NCBI GenBank assembly: GCA_023388495.1
Contig: JAEWGC010000012.1
Coordinates: 1 to 32,686 of the forward strand
Length of the DNA stretch: 32,686 nucleotides
Direction of reading: 5' to 3'
DNA from: Bacillota bacterium
GTDB lineage: Bacteria > Bacillota > Clostridia > Tissierellales > Tissierellaceae
Shown here: piece after piece, positions 1-7,792 of the stretch
Layout of the letters: each line of letters opens with the position of its first letter
How positions within the stretch are numbered: the first letter of the stretch is position 1
Position numbers and translations under genes: made by a program
The notes under the pieces: generated by a model
The model's input: only the letters and a program-made list of their open reading frames with translations
Told to the model about the DNA's origin: nothing
The model's database searches: none

Positions 1-38
1 ATACACAAAAAGCTGATAGCTACAAGCTATCAGCTATA
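1..38 (-). terminator. Intrinsic terminator ending the OLE RNA
   Basis: A perfect 11-bp inverted repeat (11-21 with 25-35, 3-nt loop) is followed in the RNA by UUUUGUGU. It defines the 3' end of the OLE transcript. The AGCTGATAGC-type palindrome resembles dispersed repeats seen in some clostridial genomes, so it may double as a repeat element. Confidence 0.7.
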
Positions 39-616
39 AGAGTGGTAGTAAACTGTGTAAATCTTACGGCTTTAGGTCCAGCAGGATTTCCCTAATAAAA
101 ACTGTCTGTCGCCATAACAGCGGTTTCCCCTTAATTTTATTATTATCCTGTCGCCAAAGATAAAACTGGATTGCCACTTAGTCCGCACTGTAATCCACAA
201 TCTACCTCTTTTAGAACAGTCTAGGAGTTTTCCTCAACAGCCATTCTATTCCTTAGCCTCTTTTGCAAAATAGGTTTCGATAACAGAACCTAGGATATAT
301 CGGGCCCTTCAATATCTTAGGTTGAACTTATCATCCGCCTTACTTCACTCAAGGCAGGCTACTCTGCTTTAGTATTATATACATAGCAGGTTTATCATAA
401 TAAGCTTATTTTTATTTAGCTTATTATGTCTCCACGAGAGTAGGGTCATCGCCCGCATGCCATTGCAGATCGCCCCATCCCTCTTACTCCCTGTAAGGAC
501 CCACGACTGGGCGTCGCAAGCCGATACAAAGAACTTCATCGATATGCCCTTCGACGGATTTTTAGCCCCGCCCTCTAGAATAGTTGTACTGACTAGAATA
601 CTGTACCACTCAAGCT
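8..616 (-). ncRNA. ole: OLE RNA (ornate large extremophilic RNA)
   Basis: A stretch of about 600 nt directly downstream of ispA has no credible ORF, is clearly richer in G and C than its surroundings and folds heavily. The ends can pair: 604-611 is complementary to 40-47 (GAGUGGUA with UACCACUC). Near the 5' end GGGCG (569-573) can pair with CGCCC (509-513), and 396-428 forms an 11-bp hairpin, perhaps a variable stem. OLE RNAs are known to be about 600 nt and to sit in the nusB-xseA-xseB-ispA neighbourhood, just after ispA; here length, order and orientation all fit. In Bacillus halodurans OLE forms a membrane-associated ribonucleoprotein with OapA and is linked to tolerance of short alcohols, cold and Mg stress. 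An oapA gene would lie beyond the window edge. The call rests on context plus recalled primary sequence, not on a covariance search. Confidence 0.87.
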
Positions 617-622
617 AAGAAT

Positions 623-651
623 ATTATAGCATAATTAAATTTGAAATTCAA
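623..651 (-). promoter_or_regulatory. Sigma-A-type promoter for the OLE RNA
   Basis: In the ispA-OLE gap the minus strand reads TTGAAT (646-651), a 17-nt spacer, then TATAAT (623-628). The predicted start is an A near 616, just before the closing stem of the RNA. OLE can therefore be made independently of readthrough from ispA. Confidence 0.7.
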
Positions 652-664
652 TTGAGATTCTCTA

Positions 665-1525
665 CTAGTTAGGACGTTTAATCAGTTCCTCAGTTAGAGA
701 AACAAAAAAACTAATATCTCTAGTATCTAACTGTTTCAAGGCATTAATAGCTTTTACACTATATTCTTTAACAGCTAATTCAGCCTTATGTATGTCATGA
801 AATGTTAGATATGTTAACTTTTTTATACTAGTATCCTTATTTATATCTAATATGTCATCTCTAATCTGATAAGCTAATCCAAGATTAAACCCAAATTCTC
901 TCATAGATTCAATCTCTTTATCACTGGCACCTCCAATAATGGCTCCTGAAACTAATGCTGATTGAATTAAAGCAGCTGTTTTAGTCTTGTACATGAACAT
1001 CAACTTTTCCTCTGTCATATTCTCATGACTAGCAAACAAATCAACTACTTGGCCTCCTATCATGCCATATATACCTGAATATCCACTAATTTCTTTAAAT
1101 GCTCTTACACGCTTTTTATACTCGTCAATAGTCTCAGATTTTTCCATATCCCCTGCAATTGTTTCAAAGGCTGAATTTAAAAGACCGTCACCTGATAATA
1201 TGGCCATAGCCTCTCCAAATACCTTATGATTAGTAGGTTTTCCCCTCCTAAAATCATCATTATCCATAGCTGGAAGATCATCATGGATTAAAGAATATGT
1301 ATGTATCATTTCAATAGCAATTGCATATGGTATTATTTCTTTAATATCATTTCCAAACATCTCATAGCCTTTAATGGCCATTATAGGTCTTAGTCTTTTT
1401 CCACCAGTAAAAAGGCTATAATCTATGGATTCAAAAATTCTTTTTTGATAAAGATCTCTATCTTCAAACTTTATCTTAAGCTCTTTATCAATTATCTCAA
1501 TCAATCTTTTTAGTTCTTCTTGCAT
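665..1525 (-). CDS. ispA: Polyprenyl (farnesyl/geranyl) diphosphate synthase
   Basis: Short-chain trans-prenyltransferase that condenses isopentenyl diphosphate with allylic diphosphates to supply quinone, undecaprenyl and other isoprenoid precursors in the cytosol. The first aspartate-rich motif is HDDLPAMDNDD (residues 81-91) and the second is QIRDDILD (about 225-232); GGKRLRP near residue 41 binds diphosphate. The ATG at 1525 is chosen because GGAGGG lies just upstream; a longer frame would run through that site into xseB. At 286 residues it is slightly short, and the usual GKxxGSD-type loop after the second Asp motif is missing or shortened (DINKDTSIKKLTYLTF), which is unusual but probably tolerable. 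It follows xseB by 1 nt, so the two are co-transcribed. Product chain length cannot be assigned reliably. Confidence 0.93.
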   Translation of the reverse strand: MQEELKRLIEIIDKELKIKFEDRDLYQKRIFESIDYSLFTGGKRLRPIMAIKGYEMFGNDIKEIIPYAIAIEMIHTYSLIHDDLPAMDNDDFRRGKPTNHKVFGEAMAILSGDGLLNSAFETIAGDMEKSETIDEYKKRVRAFKEISGYSGIYGMIGGQVVDLFASHENMTEEKLMFMYKTKTAALIQSALVSGAIIGGASDKEIESMREFGFNLGLAYQIRDDILDINKDTSIKKLTYLTFHDIHKAELAVKEYSVKAINALKQLDTRDISFFVSLTEELIKRPN

Positions 1526-1526
1526 T

Positions 1527-1751
1527 TTATCCCTCCATAGGAAATTCAACATCCTTTAAATCTCCATTATCATCCTTTAACAAAATCTTAATCTCCCCTT
1601 CTGCCTTAGATAATAATTCATTACAATAATTATATAATTCAACACCCTTCTTAAACTTATCTACTGACTCATTAAGGGTGCAGCTATCATCTTCTAGCTC
1701 CTTTAATATGGATTCTAGCATAGCAATTGCTTCTTCATAGGTTAACTCCAT
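1527..1751 (-). CDS. xseB: Exodeoxyribonuclease VII small subunit
   Basis: A 74-residue protein with the typical helical-hairpin sequence of XseB (TYEEAIAMLESILKELE near the N-terminus, then KFKKGVELYNYCNELLSKAE). Several copies decorate the XseA catalytic subunit to form exonuclease VII, which degrades single-stranded DNA from both ends during repair. The gene overlaps the end of xseA by 10 bp and stops 1 nt before ispA, so translation is probably coupled across the three. The length is normal for the family. Confidence 0.93.
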   Translation of the reverse strand: MELTYEEAIAMLESILKELEDDSCTLNESVDKFKKGVELYNYCNELLSKAEGEIKILLKDDNGDLKDVEFPMEG

Positions 1752-2962
1752 TCTTCTCCCCCTTTATCAATGGCTTTAACTATTGTTTTCAATTTCCCAT
1801 CTTTTAATAATATATTAATATCTTCGTCTATTGTGACTTCATCAATAGATTTAATCAATTTTCCATTATTATGAATTAAAATACCACAGCCTCTATCTAA
1901 AGCTAAAAGTGGATTTAATAAATTAAGACTATTTTTTAAACCTAATAATTGAGATTTTTTATCCATGGATTTCTTTTCCATTAAGTAATTTAAATCTCTA
2001 AACAAACTATCAAGTTCCTGCCTTTTATCCCTTAGCTGATTTATCGGATTATAGAACTTAAGATCCCTATTCAAATATTCCATTCTCATACTATAATCTT
2101 CCATAAGGTTAAGAAAAAGTTTACTAAGTCTATTATATTTGTTTTTTAACTCACCATTTAAATGGCAAATATCTGGTACAGAAAGTTCTGCCGCCGCTGA
2201 TGGAGTAGGAGCTCTTAAATCCGCAACAAAATCTGCAATAGTGAAATCTGTCTCATGTCCTACTGCAGATATAACTGGGGTCTTTAGTTTATATATTGTT
2301 CTAGCCACATTTTCATCATTAAAGGCAAAGAGTTCCTCTATGGAGCCTCCACCTCTCCCTGTAATTATTAGATCAATATCATCCCTATCATCTAAGTAAC
2401 TAAGACCCTTACAAATCTCCTGTGGAGCCTGTGGGCCTTGAACTAATGATGGATATATAAGGATACTGCAGGGAGGAAATCGTCTCTTAATTACAGTAAT
2501 AATGTCCCTTATGGCAGCACCAGTAGATGAGGTAACAACACCTATCTTTTTTGGCATAAATGGAAGGGGCTTTTTATGCTTTTCTAAAAACATACCCTCA
2601 GCCTCTAGCTTTTTCTTCAGCTCCTCAAATGCTCTAAACAAATCACCTAATCCACTTTCTTTTATCTGCCTTACATAAAGTTGATAATCTCCTTCTTTCT
2701 CATAAACAGATACATACCCTGTTGCTACAACCTTCATACCATCTTCAAGATTAAATTTTAGATTTTCATTATCACCTTTAAACATAACTGCCTTAATTTT
2801 ACCCTTTTCATCCTTAAGATTAAAATACATATGGCCGCTATAATGATGTTTAAAATTTGATATTTCGCCTTCTACACTTAGGTTTGATAAAATCATATCA
2901 CCTAAAAACACTCTTTTTATATAAGAGTTTACTTCGCTTACCTTTAGAGGTCGTATCTCCAT
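1742..2962 (-). CDS. xseA: Exodeoxyribonuclease VII large subunit
   Basis: Catalytic subunit of exonuclease VII, 406 residues. The N-terminal OB fold (about 1-100) binds single-stranded DNA. The central catalytic region holds the conserved GRGGGSIEELFAFNDE, SAVGHETDFTIADF and RAPTPSAAAEL motifs at roughly 205-265, followed by a coiled-coil C-terminal half that would carry XseB. The ATG at 2962 has a good GGAGG site six to eight bases upstream. The length is typical for Gram-positive XseA. The gene sits 18 nt after nusB, in the order nusB-xseA-xseB-ispA common in Bacillota (folD is absent from its usual place here). Confidence 0.95.
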   Translation of the reverse strand: MEIRPLKVSEVNSYIKRVFLGDMILSNLSVEGEISNFKHHYSGHMYFNLKDEKGKIKAVMFKGDNENLKFNLEDGMKVVATGYVSVYEKEGDYQLYVRQIKESGLGDLFRAFEELKKKLEAEGMFLEKHKKPLPFMPKKIGVVTSSTGAAIRDIITVIKRRFPPCSILIYPSLVQGPQAPQEICKGLSYLDDRDDIDLIITGRGGGSIEELFAFNDENVARTIYKLKTPVISAVGHETDFTIADFVADLRAPTPSAAAELSVPDICHLNGELKNKYNRLSKLFLNLMEDYSMRMEYLNRDLKFYNPINQLRDKRQELDSLFRDLNYLMEKKSMDKKSQLLGLKNSLNLLNPLLALDRGCGILIHNNGKLIKSIDEVTIDEDINILLKDGKLKTIVKAIDKGGEEWS

Positions 2963-2980
2963 AGCTTACCTCCGTAGTAT

Positions 2981-3388
2981 TTATTTTTTATCAATGTTTT
3001 TCACAAACCCACCTAATACTCCATTGATAAATTTAAAGGATTCATCTGTGCTATATTTTTTTGAAATTTCAATGGCTTCATTAATAGCTACTTCTACAGG
3101 TATATCATCTCTATATAGAATTTCATATATAGCTATTCGTAAAACCGCCAAATCTATCTTAGCAAGTCTATTTAAGTTCCATCCCTCAGAATATGATTCT
3201 ATATATTTATCGATAGAATCTAAATTTTCCCTTATTTTATCCATGGCATCTACTATATATTTCTTTTCTGACTCATCAAAATCAAAATTTATAAAATATA
3301 CATCTAATGCTTCTTCGGAAAAATCCTCATTAACCTCCATTTGATAGAGTATTTTCATCGTTCCTTCTCTTGCTTGTTTTCGTCCCAT
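2981..3388 (-). CDS. nusB: Transcription antitermination factor NusB
   Basis: A 135-residue all-helical RNA-binding protein. The N-terminal GRKQAREGTMKILYQME and the C-terminal RDDIPVEVAINEAIEISKKY plus FINGVLG motifs are characteristic of NusB. With NusE (ribosomal protein S10) it binds boxA in rRNA leaders and supports antitermination. The ATG at 3388 is preceded by AGGAGGGAAAA. It lies between the Asp23-type membrane genes and xseA, a conserved arrangement. Confidence 0.95.
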   Translation of the reverse strand: MGRKQAREGTMKILYQMEVNEDFSEEALDVYFINFDFDESEKKYIVDAMDKIRENLDSIDKYIESYSEGWNLNRLAKIDLAVLRIAIYEILYRDDIPVEVAINEAIEISKKYSTDESFKFINGVLGGFVKNIDKK

Positions 3389-3420
3389 TTTTCCCTCCTA
3401 CAAATCTAAAACTATAATAA

Positions 3421-3666
3421 TTAACTTCTACTACTTGGAGGAAGTACCTTTTCCAACAACTCTCTAAAGTTAATCGTTTTATAAGATTTGCTTCCTAAAG
3501 TATATCCTATACAAGTACATATAAAAATAAACAAGGTTTTAAAAAAACCAATAACAAGAATTGTAATACCTATTAAAAATCCCAATAAGGCACCAAAAAA
3601 TTTTCCCCTATTATTATCTATTAATACTACAAGATCTTTTAATATTTGCCTGCCCACATACAACAC
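3421..3666 (-). CDS. DUF2273 small membrane protein
   Basis: About 81 residues with two hydrophobic segments (roughly 24-42 and 43-60) and the pattern GALLGFLIGI-x-FFKTLFIF typical of DUF2273 proteins. These sit beside amaP and asp23 in many Bacillota and probably belong to the same membrane-anchored envelope-stress complex; no biochemical function is established. The start is uncertain: the candidates are GTG 3666, TTG 3663 and GTG 3657, of which 3657 is best spaced from the GGGGTG site. The reading frame begins 5 nt after the amaP stop. Confidence 0.8.
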   Translation of the reverse strand: MLYVGRQILKDLVVLIDNNRGKFFGALLGFLIGITILVIGFFKTLFIFICTCIGYTLGSKSYKTINFRELLEKVLPPSSRS

Positions 3667-3671
3667 CCCAT

Positions 3672-4220
3672 TTACTTTATGACCCTAGTATGTGTAGATA
3701 CATTATTTGTCTTTACCTTAACTTCGTCTACCTTAGCACCTGTTGCATTTTCAACGTATTCTTTTACTATTCCCTGTAGCTCTTTGATAACTTCTGGAAT
3801 ATTAATTCCAGGCATTATATCTCCCACTAGCTCAATTCTAACTTGTCCCTCAGAAAGATTTACACTGGTCTTAATATTATTTATACCTGAGAATTTCTCA
3901 ATAGCATTTTGTACTAATCCAACTATTGTATTAGAGTAAATAATTATCTCACCATACTCACTTCTAGTAATTAGATATGAACTTCCTACTCTAGTATCTT
4001 GTTTAGAAAAGTAAGAAAATATAACTCTTATACTAGCAATAAATAAAATGATTCCTCCTATTGTATAGTAATAATTTTTATACATTCTACTAACAATCTG
4101 TGCAATATTTCCTATAGATAAGAATCCAGGTATATTAAAAGGAATTACAATAATGCATAAAGATAATGCTAATGCACATAAAGAAAATAAAGCTATAATC
4201 AACCTATCTAAGATCTTCAT
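3672..4220 (-). CDS. amaP: Alkaline shock response membrane anchor protein AmaP
   Basis: A 182-residue protein with two N-terminal membrane helices (about 7-27 and 53-71) followed by a cytosolic Asp23-like domain (YGEIIIYSNTIVGLVQNAIE, then VRIELVGDIMPGINIPEV). In Staphylococcus aureus AmaP tethers Asp23 to the membrane, and the neighbouring asp23 gene fits that pairing. The ATG at 4220 has an AGGAAAGGGG site. A hairpin at 4250-4274 separates it from asp23, suggesting amaP is made at a lower level than Asp23. Confidence 0.88.
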   Translation of the reverse strand: MKILDRLIIALFSLCALALSLCIIVIPFNIPGFLSIGNIAQIVSRMYKNYYYTIGGIILFIASIRVIFSYFSKQDTRVGSSYLITRSEYGEIIIYSNTIVGLVQNAIEKFSGINNIKTSVNLSEGQVRIELVGDIMPGINIPEVIKELQGIVKEYVENATGAKVDEVKVKTNNVSTHTRVIK

Positions 4221-4245
4221 TAGTATATCCCCTTTCCTAGCATTT

Positions 4246-4274
4246 AAAATTACCCTCTGGTTTACAGAGGGTAA
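4246..4274 (-). terminator. Hairpin/attenuator between asp23 and amaP
   Basis: A 10-bp perfect stem (TTACCCTCTG at 4250-4259 with CAGAGGGTAA at 4265-4274, 5-nt loop) is followed in the RNA by AUUUUAAA. The U-tract is short, so partial termination or 3'-end stabilisation of the asp23 message is more likely than complete termination. Confidence 0.55.
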
Positions 4275-4280
4275 ATATAC

Positions 4281-4676
4281 TTATTTTACTCTTGGTTCTG
4301 CTTCTAGCTTAGGTTCCTTCGGAATGTTTACACCTTGGATGCTGACATTTACTTCAACAATGTTTAAACCTGTCATGGTTTCTACAGTATTTTTTACATT
4401 TTTTTGTATCTTCTCACCAAGTTCTGCAATCTTTGAACCATATTCTACAATAATATATAAATCTATGGCAGCTTCTTTATCTCCAACTTCTACTTTAACA
4501 CCCTTGGATAAGTTTTTCATACCTAGCATTTCAGTAATGCCGCCAGTAATACCACCACTCATACCTGCTACACCTTCTATTTCAGTAGCAGCTACTCCAG
4601 CAATAATGGCTACAACATCATCTGAGATTTTTACTGTTCCATGCCCAGTATTTTCATCATTGAAAACTTCACTCAA
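4281..4676 (-). CDS. asp23: Asp23/Gls24 family envelope stress protein
   Basis: About 131 residues with the family pattern GTVKISDDVVAIIAGVAA, EIEGVAGMSGG, then DLYIIVEYG and VEVNVSIQGV. Asp23 proteins are abundant, oligomerise beneath the membrane through AmaP and are tied to cell-envelope homeostasis. The start chosen is TTG at 4676, eight bases after GGAGG. An in-frame ATG at 4736 lies within the promoter and so cannot be the start. The gene has its own sigma-A-type promoter and a hairpin behind it, consistent with high separate expression. Confidence 0.88.
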   Translation of the reverse strand: MSEVFNDENTGHGTVKISDDVVAIIAGVAATEIEGVAGMSGGITGGITEMLGMKNLSKGVKVEVGDKEAAIDLYIIVEYGSKIAELGEKIQKNVKNTVETMTGLNIVEVNVSIQGVNIPKEPKLEAEPRVK

Positions 4677-4713
4677 ATTTAACACCTCCACACAACTATA
4701 AGTTCTTAAAGCT

Positions 4714-4742
4714 ATTATATCAGAGGATAATACCATTTACAA
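4714..4742 (-). promoter_or_regulatory. Sigma-A-type promoter for asp23
   Basis: The minus strand reads TTGTAA (4737-4742), 17 nt, TATAAT (4714-4719), predicting a start near 4707 and a leader of about 30 nt before the TTG start codon. It lies in the gap after spoIIIAH and separates vegetative envelope genes from the sporulation operon. Confidence 0.65.
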
Positions 4743-4748
4743 ACATTT

Positions 4749-5399
4749 CTATTGCTTTTTCATTATTTTAATATTGTTACTATCATAATCTGTTTCTGAT
4801 TTTACTATATCTAAAATCTTTACCATGTCTTGTTCACCTAGCTCTGGTGCTGATACAACTACTTTTATATCCTTATCAGTTAAAAATACAATTGCATCAT
4901 CATAACCCTTACCCTTTATCAATCCCTCAATTTGTAACTCTTTTTCTGAGTTATAACTTAAGTTCATTATTTCTCTTTGAGCCTCTGACCTTACAACTTC
5001 CGTTGTATTTGGATTATTAACTATATCATCTAATCTATCTACTAAAGAAGCCCTAAGCTTATCCCTTGATAGCCTATATTCTACAAAATAATTTTTTATA
5101 CCCTTACTTGCTTCTGTATACATAGTTTCTAATGCTGTATTTTCTTCACTTTTTGTTGAATCTATTATATCTACCTTCCCTGCATCTTCAGTATCTAATT
5201 CTACTATATCATTCTCTATATCTTTTCCCATAGTTTCTTCAATTTCTTCATTTCTAGCTAATTCCATTAGTTCATGATTTTGATAATCTTTTGATGACTT
5301 ACGCTGAGCCTGTTGTGTTAATTGATGATTTAAATATCCGGTAAACACTAATAGTACTACTAATAAACCTATAATTGCAGGTCTTTTGATTTTAAACAT
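4749..5399 (-). CDS. spoIIIAH: Stage III sporulation protein AH (SpoIIIAH)
   Basis: A 216-residue single-pass protein: a basic start, one hydrophobic helix (about 9-24), an acidic linker with a glutamate-rich segment, and a C-terminal YscJ/FliF-like ring-building domain (about 110-216) with the helical MYTEASKGIKNYFVEYRLSRDK element. It inserts in the mother-cell membrane around the forespore and forms a ring that binds forespore SpoIIQ across the intermembrane space, building the feeding-tube channel needed for late forespore gene expression. It is the last gene of the spoIIIA operon, 12 nt after spoIIIAG. Confidence 0.92.
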   Translation of the reverse strand: MFKIKRPAIIGLLVVLLVFTGYLNHQLTQQAQRKSSKDYQNHELMELARNEEIEETMGKDIENDIVELDTEDAGKVDIIDSTKSEENTALETMYTEASKGIKNYFVEYRLSRDKLRASLVDRLDDIVNNPNTTEVVRSEAQREIMNLSYNSEKELQIEGLIKGKGYDDAIVFLTDKDIKVVVSAPELGEQDMVKILDIVKSETDYDSNNIKIMKKQ

Positions 5400-5411
5400 G
5401 ATTATTCCCCC

Positions 5412-5996
5412 TTATTTACTTGAATATACTTGAACCTTATTGCCCTTTATTCCTAATACAGTCTTTACAGCATCATAAAGCATCTCCTTTATTTCTGGAT
5501 CCTCTGCACCCTCTGCAACTACAATAACACCTTGTATTGTTGGTTTAATTTCTTTAACCACCAACAAAGAGCCATCACTTCCCTTAGTCACTACTTGAGT
5601 GTTTATATCCTCCCTATGTATCTCCCTAGTCCCTCCTTCTGAATCATTTTCTACAGTATTTTCTGAAGTTTTAGTAGTATTTGCAGCAGTAACCTTCTCC
5701 ACACTATTTTCTAAAGTAACCATAGCACTTACTTTACCTACTCCATTTAATTTACTAAGAATATTAACCAGTTTTTTTTCTAGATAGGCACTGTAATCGG
5801 ATTCAAGATTATAGTCAATTTCTTCTAAGTATTCATAATTACTTTCAATAGTATCTTTATTCTTTGTCCCTAGAAAATTATTAGCTACAATTAAAAATAT
5901 GATAGATATAAGTAGTATTATGAATAAATTATTAATAAACTTTTTATTATTAATTTTTTCCAAATACTTTTTTATCTTATCTAGCATTTCGTTCAT
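5412..5996 (-). CDS. spoIIIAG: Stage III sporulation protein AG (SpoIIIAG)
   Basis: About 194 residues: a short cytosolic basic start, one membrane helix (about 24-42), then a large extracytoplasmic domain. This includes a ring-building fold with a Thr/Glu-rich insert (NTTKTSENTVENDSEGG) before the conserved C-terminal IQGVIVVAEGAEDPEIKEML segment. In Bacillus subtilis SpoIIIAG forms a large 30-fold ring in the SpoIIIA-SpoIIQ channel. The ATG at 5996 is chosen because AAAGGTGA lies just upstream; an in-frame GTG at 6005 overlaps that site and the spoIIIAF stop. Confidence 0.92.
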   Translation of the reverse strand: MNEMLDKIKKYLEKINNKKFINNLFIILLISIIFLIVANNFLGTKNKDTIESNYEYLEEIDYNLESDYSAYLEKKLVNILSKLNGVGKVSAMVTLENSVEKVTAANTTKTSENTVENDSEGGTREIHREDINTQVVTKGSDGSLLVVKEIKPTIQGVIVVAEGAEDPEIKEMLYDAVKTVLGIKGNKVQVYSSK

Positions 5997-5997
5997 T

Positions 5998-6609
5998 TTA
6001 TTCACCTTTCCCCTTTTTAATCCACTTTATATTTATTTTATCTATATCTACTAAATAGCTATTTGATACTAATTTTTTTATATCTTCATATCCTTCATGG
6101 GACGGTTCTTCTCCCTTTGTATTATTTAGAATTTCAACGGGCTTTACCTTTTCGATATAAATCTTGTCTCTAGCTTTATTATCTTGACTTATGGAAATAT
6201 CTAAATAATCTATCTCCCCATAGGTTTCCTTATCTGTTCTTATTTCAATATTAATATCTACTACAGTATAATCTGTTTTTTCTTGGATTAATTCAGTAAT
6301 TTCATTAGATATTTTCTCTTTATATATCTTTTCTATTTGCTTCTCCTGTTGAATGTAAAGCTGATTTTCCTCTATGTCCCTAATAATATTTGGTTTTGAA
6401 TAATTAAACACCGTTTGTTCAAAATTAAAGTTTAGTTTTAATAGTTTTGCAAAGGGACTAATAATAGTAAATATAATTAAGAGCCCTATTACCATATTAA
6501 TATACTTTTTCATATTTCCCTTAGGCATAATAAGCTCTGCTATAGAAATAATAACAAATAAAATTACAATATCCTTTAGCCATGTGCTTATAAAAGATAT
6601 AGCATACAT
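5998..6609 (-). CDS. spoIIIAF: Stage III sporulation protein AF (SpoIIIAF)
   Basis: A 203-residue protein with two N-terminal membrane helices (about 8-26 and 34-54, flanked by the conserved MPKGNMKKYINMVIGLL) and a soluble C-terminal domain predicted to have a ring-building-type fold. It is part of the SpoIIIA channel complex in the mother-cell membrane of the engulfed forespore. The ATG at 6609 has an AGGTGA site. The stop sits 1 nt before the spoIIIAG ATG. Confidence 0.92.
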   Translation of the reverse strand: MYAISFISTWLKDIVILFVIISIAELIMPKGNMKKYINMVIGLLIIFTIISPFAKLLKLNFNFEQTVFNYSKPNIIRDIEENQLYIQQEKQIEKIYKEKISNEITELIQEKTDYTVVDINIEIRTDKETYGEIDYLDISISQDNKARDKIYIEKVKPVEILNNTKGEEPSHEGYEDIKKLVSNSYLVDIDKINIKWIKKGKGE

Positions 6610-6617
6610 AAGTTCAC

Positions 6618-7781
6618 CTACCTTAGCATTAGTAAATTATTTCCTGCCTCAACTATAATAGTGATGGTTATAAAAAACATGGTTCCAGTAGAAATAAGAC
6701 TTACTAAAACAAGTAACAAAGACTTTCCTACCTGATTAAAAAATTCTACTAAATTACCAGATCCTATTGGCTGTATAACTACTGCAATTAATTTATAGGT
6801 AAACAATAATACTAAAATCTTAATAACAGGCAGTATACATATAAATAATAAAACTAAAAGTCCAATGAAACCAAGGCCATTTTTTAGAATTGCAGAGCAA
6901 CCAACTACAGCTTCAACTGCATCAGATAGAAAACCTCCTACTATTGGAATAAGTTTGTCTACAGCAAACTTTGCCGTTCTTATGGTTAAGCCGTCTATTT
7001 TTGAGCCTAGCCCATAAATTGTAATTATCCCGATAAATAAAGTTAAGGCACCTGATATTATAAAAGTTATTACTTGTCTACCTAATTCAGATAGTTTACT
7101 AAATTCTACCCTGTTTGATATATTACTTATTATACTTATGATAAATGAAAAGTAGATTAATGGTAAAATTATGGTTTTTATCAATATTCCAATGAGATTT
7201 ACTGACATAAGTATCATTGGATGAAACAACATCTTAGTATTTGGTCCTGATGCTGCAGTAAGTAAAGTGAGTAGAACTGGTAGAATTGCCTGCATAAACC
7301 CCACCATCTTGTCAATAGTTTCTCTAGCCAAGTTCATAACCTGAGTAAAACTACTTATTACTAAAATTGCTATTAAAACATAAGTTATATAATTAGCCAA
7401 TTCTGCAACAGAAGCGTTCTCAAAGGTTGACTGTAGATTAGTAAGTATTGAAGAAATCAAAGTAATAATAAGTATTTTAGCCAGTAGTATTAGTGAGATC
7501 CTTAATTCCTTAAAAAATAACATCCCAATATTTCTAGAGATATCCTTAAAGCTAAAGGAAGCCTTACCCTTTACTAAATCTAACAAAAATTCCTTGGTAT
7601 TAAATTGAGGTAGAATCTCATTTTCTCTTACTGTATCCTTTACAATCTCTTCTAACTCACTAATGTTTAGAGTGTTTATCTGCTCATCTATAATAAATAA
7701 ACTATTATCATCAGCATAGACCCTATCTCCAAACATTAGTAGATATATAATAAATATAATAACAATATATGTTTTTTTCAT
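6618..7781 (-). CDS. spoIIIAE: Stage III sporulation protein AE (SpoIIIAE)
   Basis: A 387-residue polytopic membrane protein with a cleavable-looking N-terminal signal segment, an extracytoplasmic stretch and about seven transmembrane helices. GCSAILKNGLGFIGLL and PIGSGNLVEFFNQVGKSL in the C-terminal half are typical of the family. It is the largest membrane component of the SpoIIIA channel and is thought to form or line its transport path. The ATG at 7781 is preferred over GTG 7790 because AGGTGA lies seven bases upstream and includes the GTG. Confidence 0.92.
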   Translation of the reverse strand: MKKTYIVIIFIIYLLMFGDRVYADDNSLFIIDEQINTLNISELEEIVKDTVRENEILPQFNTKEFLLDLVKGKASFSFKDISRNIGMLFFKELRISLILLAKILIITLISSILTNLQSTFENASVAELANYITYVLIAILVISSFTQVMNLARETIDKMVGFMQAILPVLLTLLTAASGPNTKMLFHPMILMSVNLIGILIKTIILPLIYFSFIISIISNISNRVEFSKLSELGRQVITFIISGALTLFIGIITIYGLGSKIDGLTIRTAKFAVDKLIPIVGGFLSDAVEAVVGCSAILKNGLGFIGLLVLLFICILPVIKILVLLFTYKLIAVVIQPIGSGNLVEFFNQVGKSLLLVLVSLISTGTMFFITITIIVEAGNNLLMLR

Positions 7782-7792
7782 ATGCTTCACCT

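Noticed and set aside
1..660. T-box, rRNA or tRNA cluster as an explanation for the structured region
   Set aside because: No tRNA cloverleaf, specifier loop, T-box motif or rRNA-conserved sequence is visible. It lies downstream, not upstream, of the neighbouring gene.
2139..2399. Plus-strand ORF of 86 codons
   Set aside because: It lies wholly antisense to the conserved catalytic part of xseA, and its composition is that of a reverse-complement shadow. No ribosome-binding site or family is visible.
4153..4701. Plus-strand ORF of 182 codons
   Set aside because: It is antisense to asp23 and the start of amaP and is rich in Ser/Thr/Pro, as expected for the complement of those genes. No recognisable domain.
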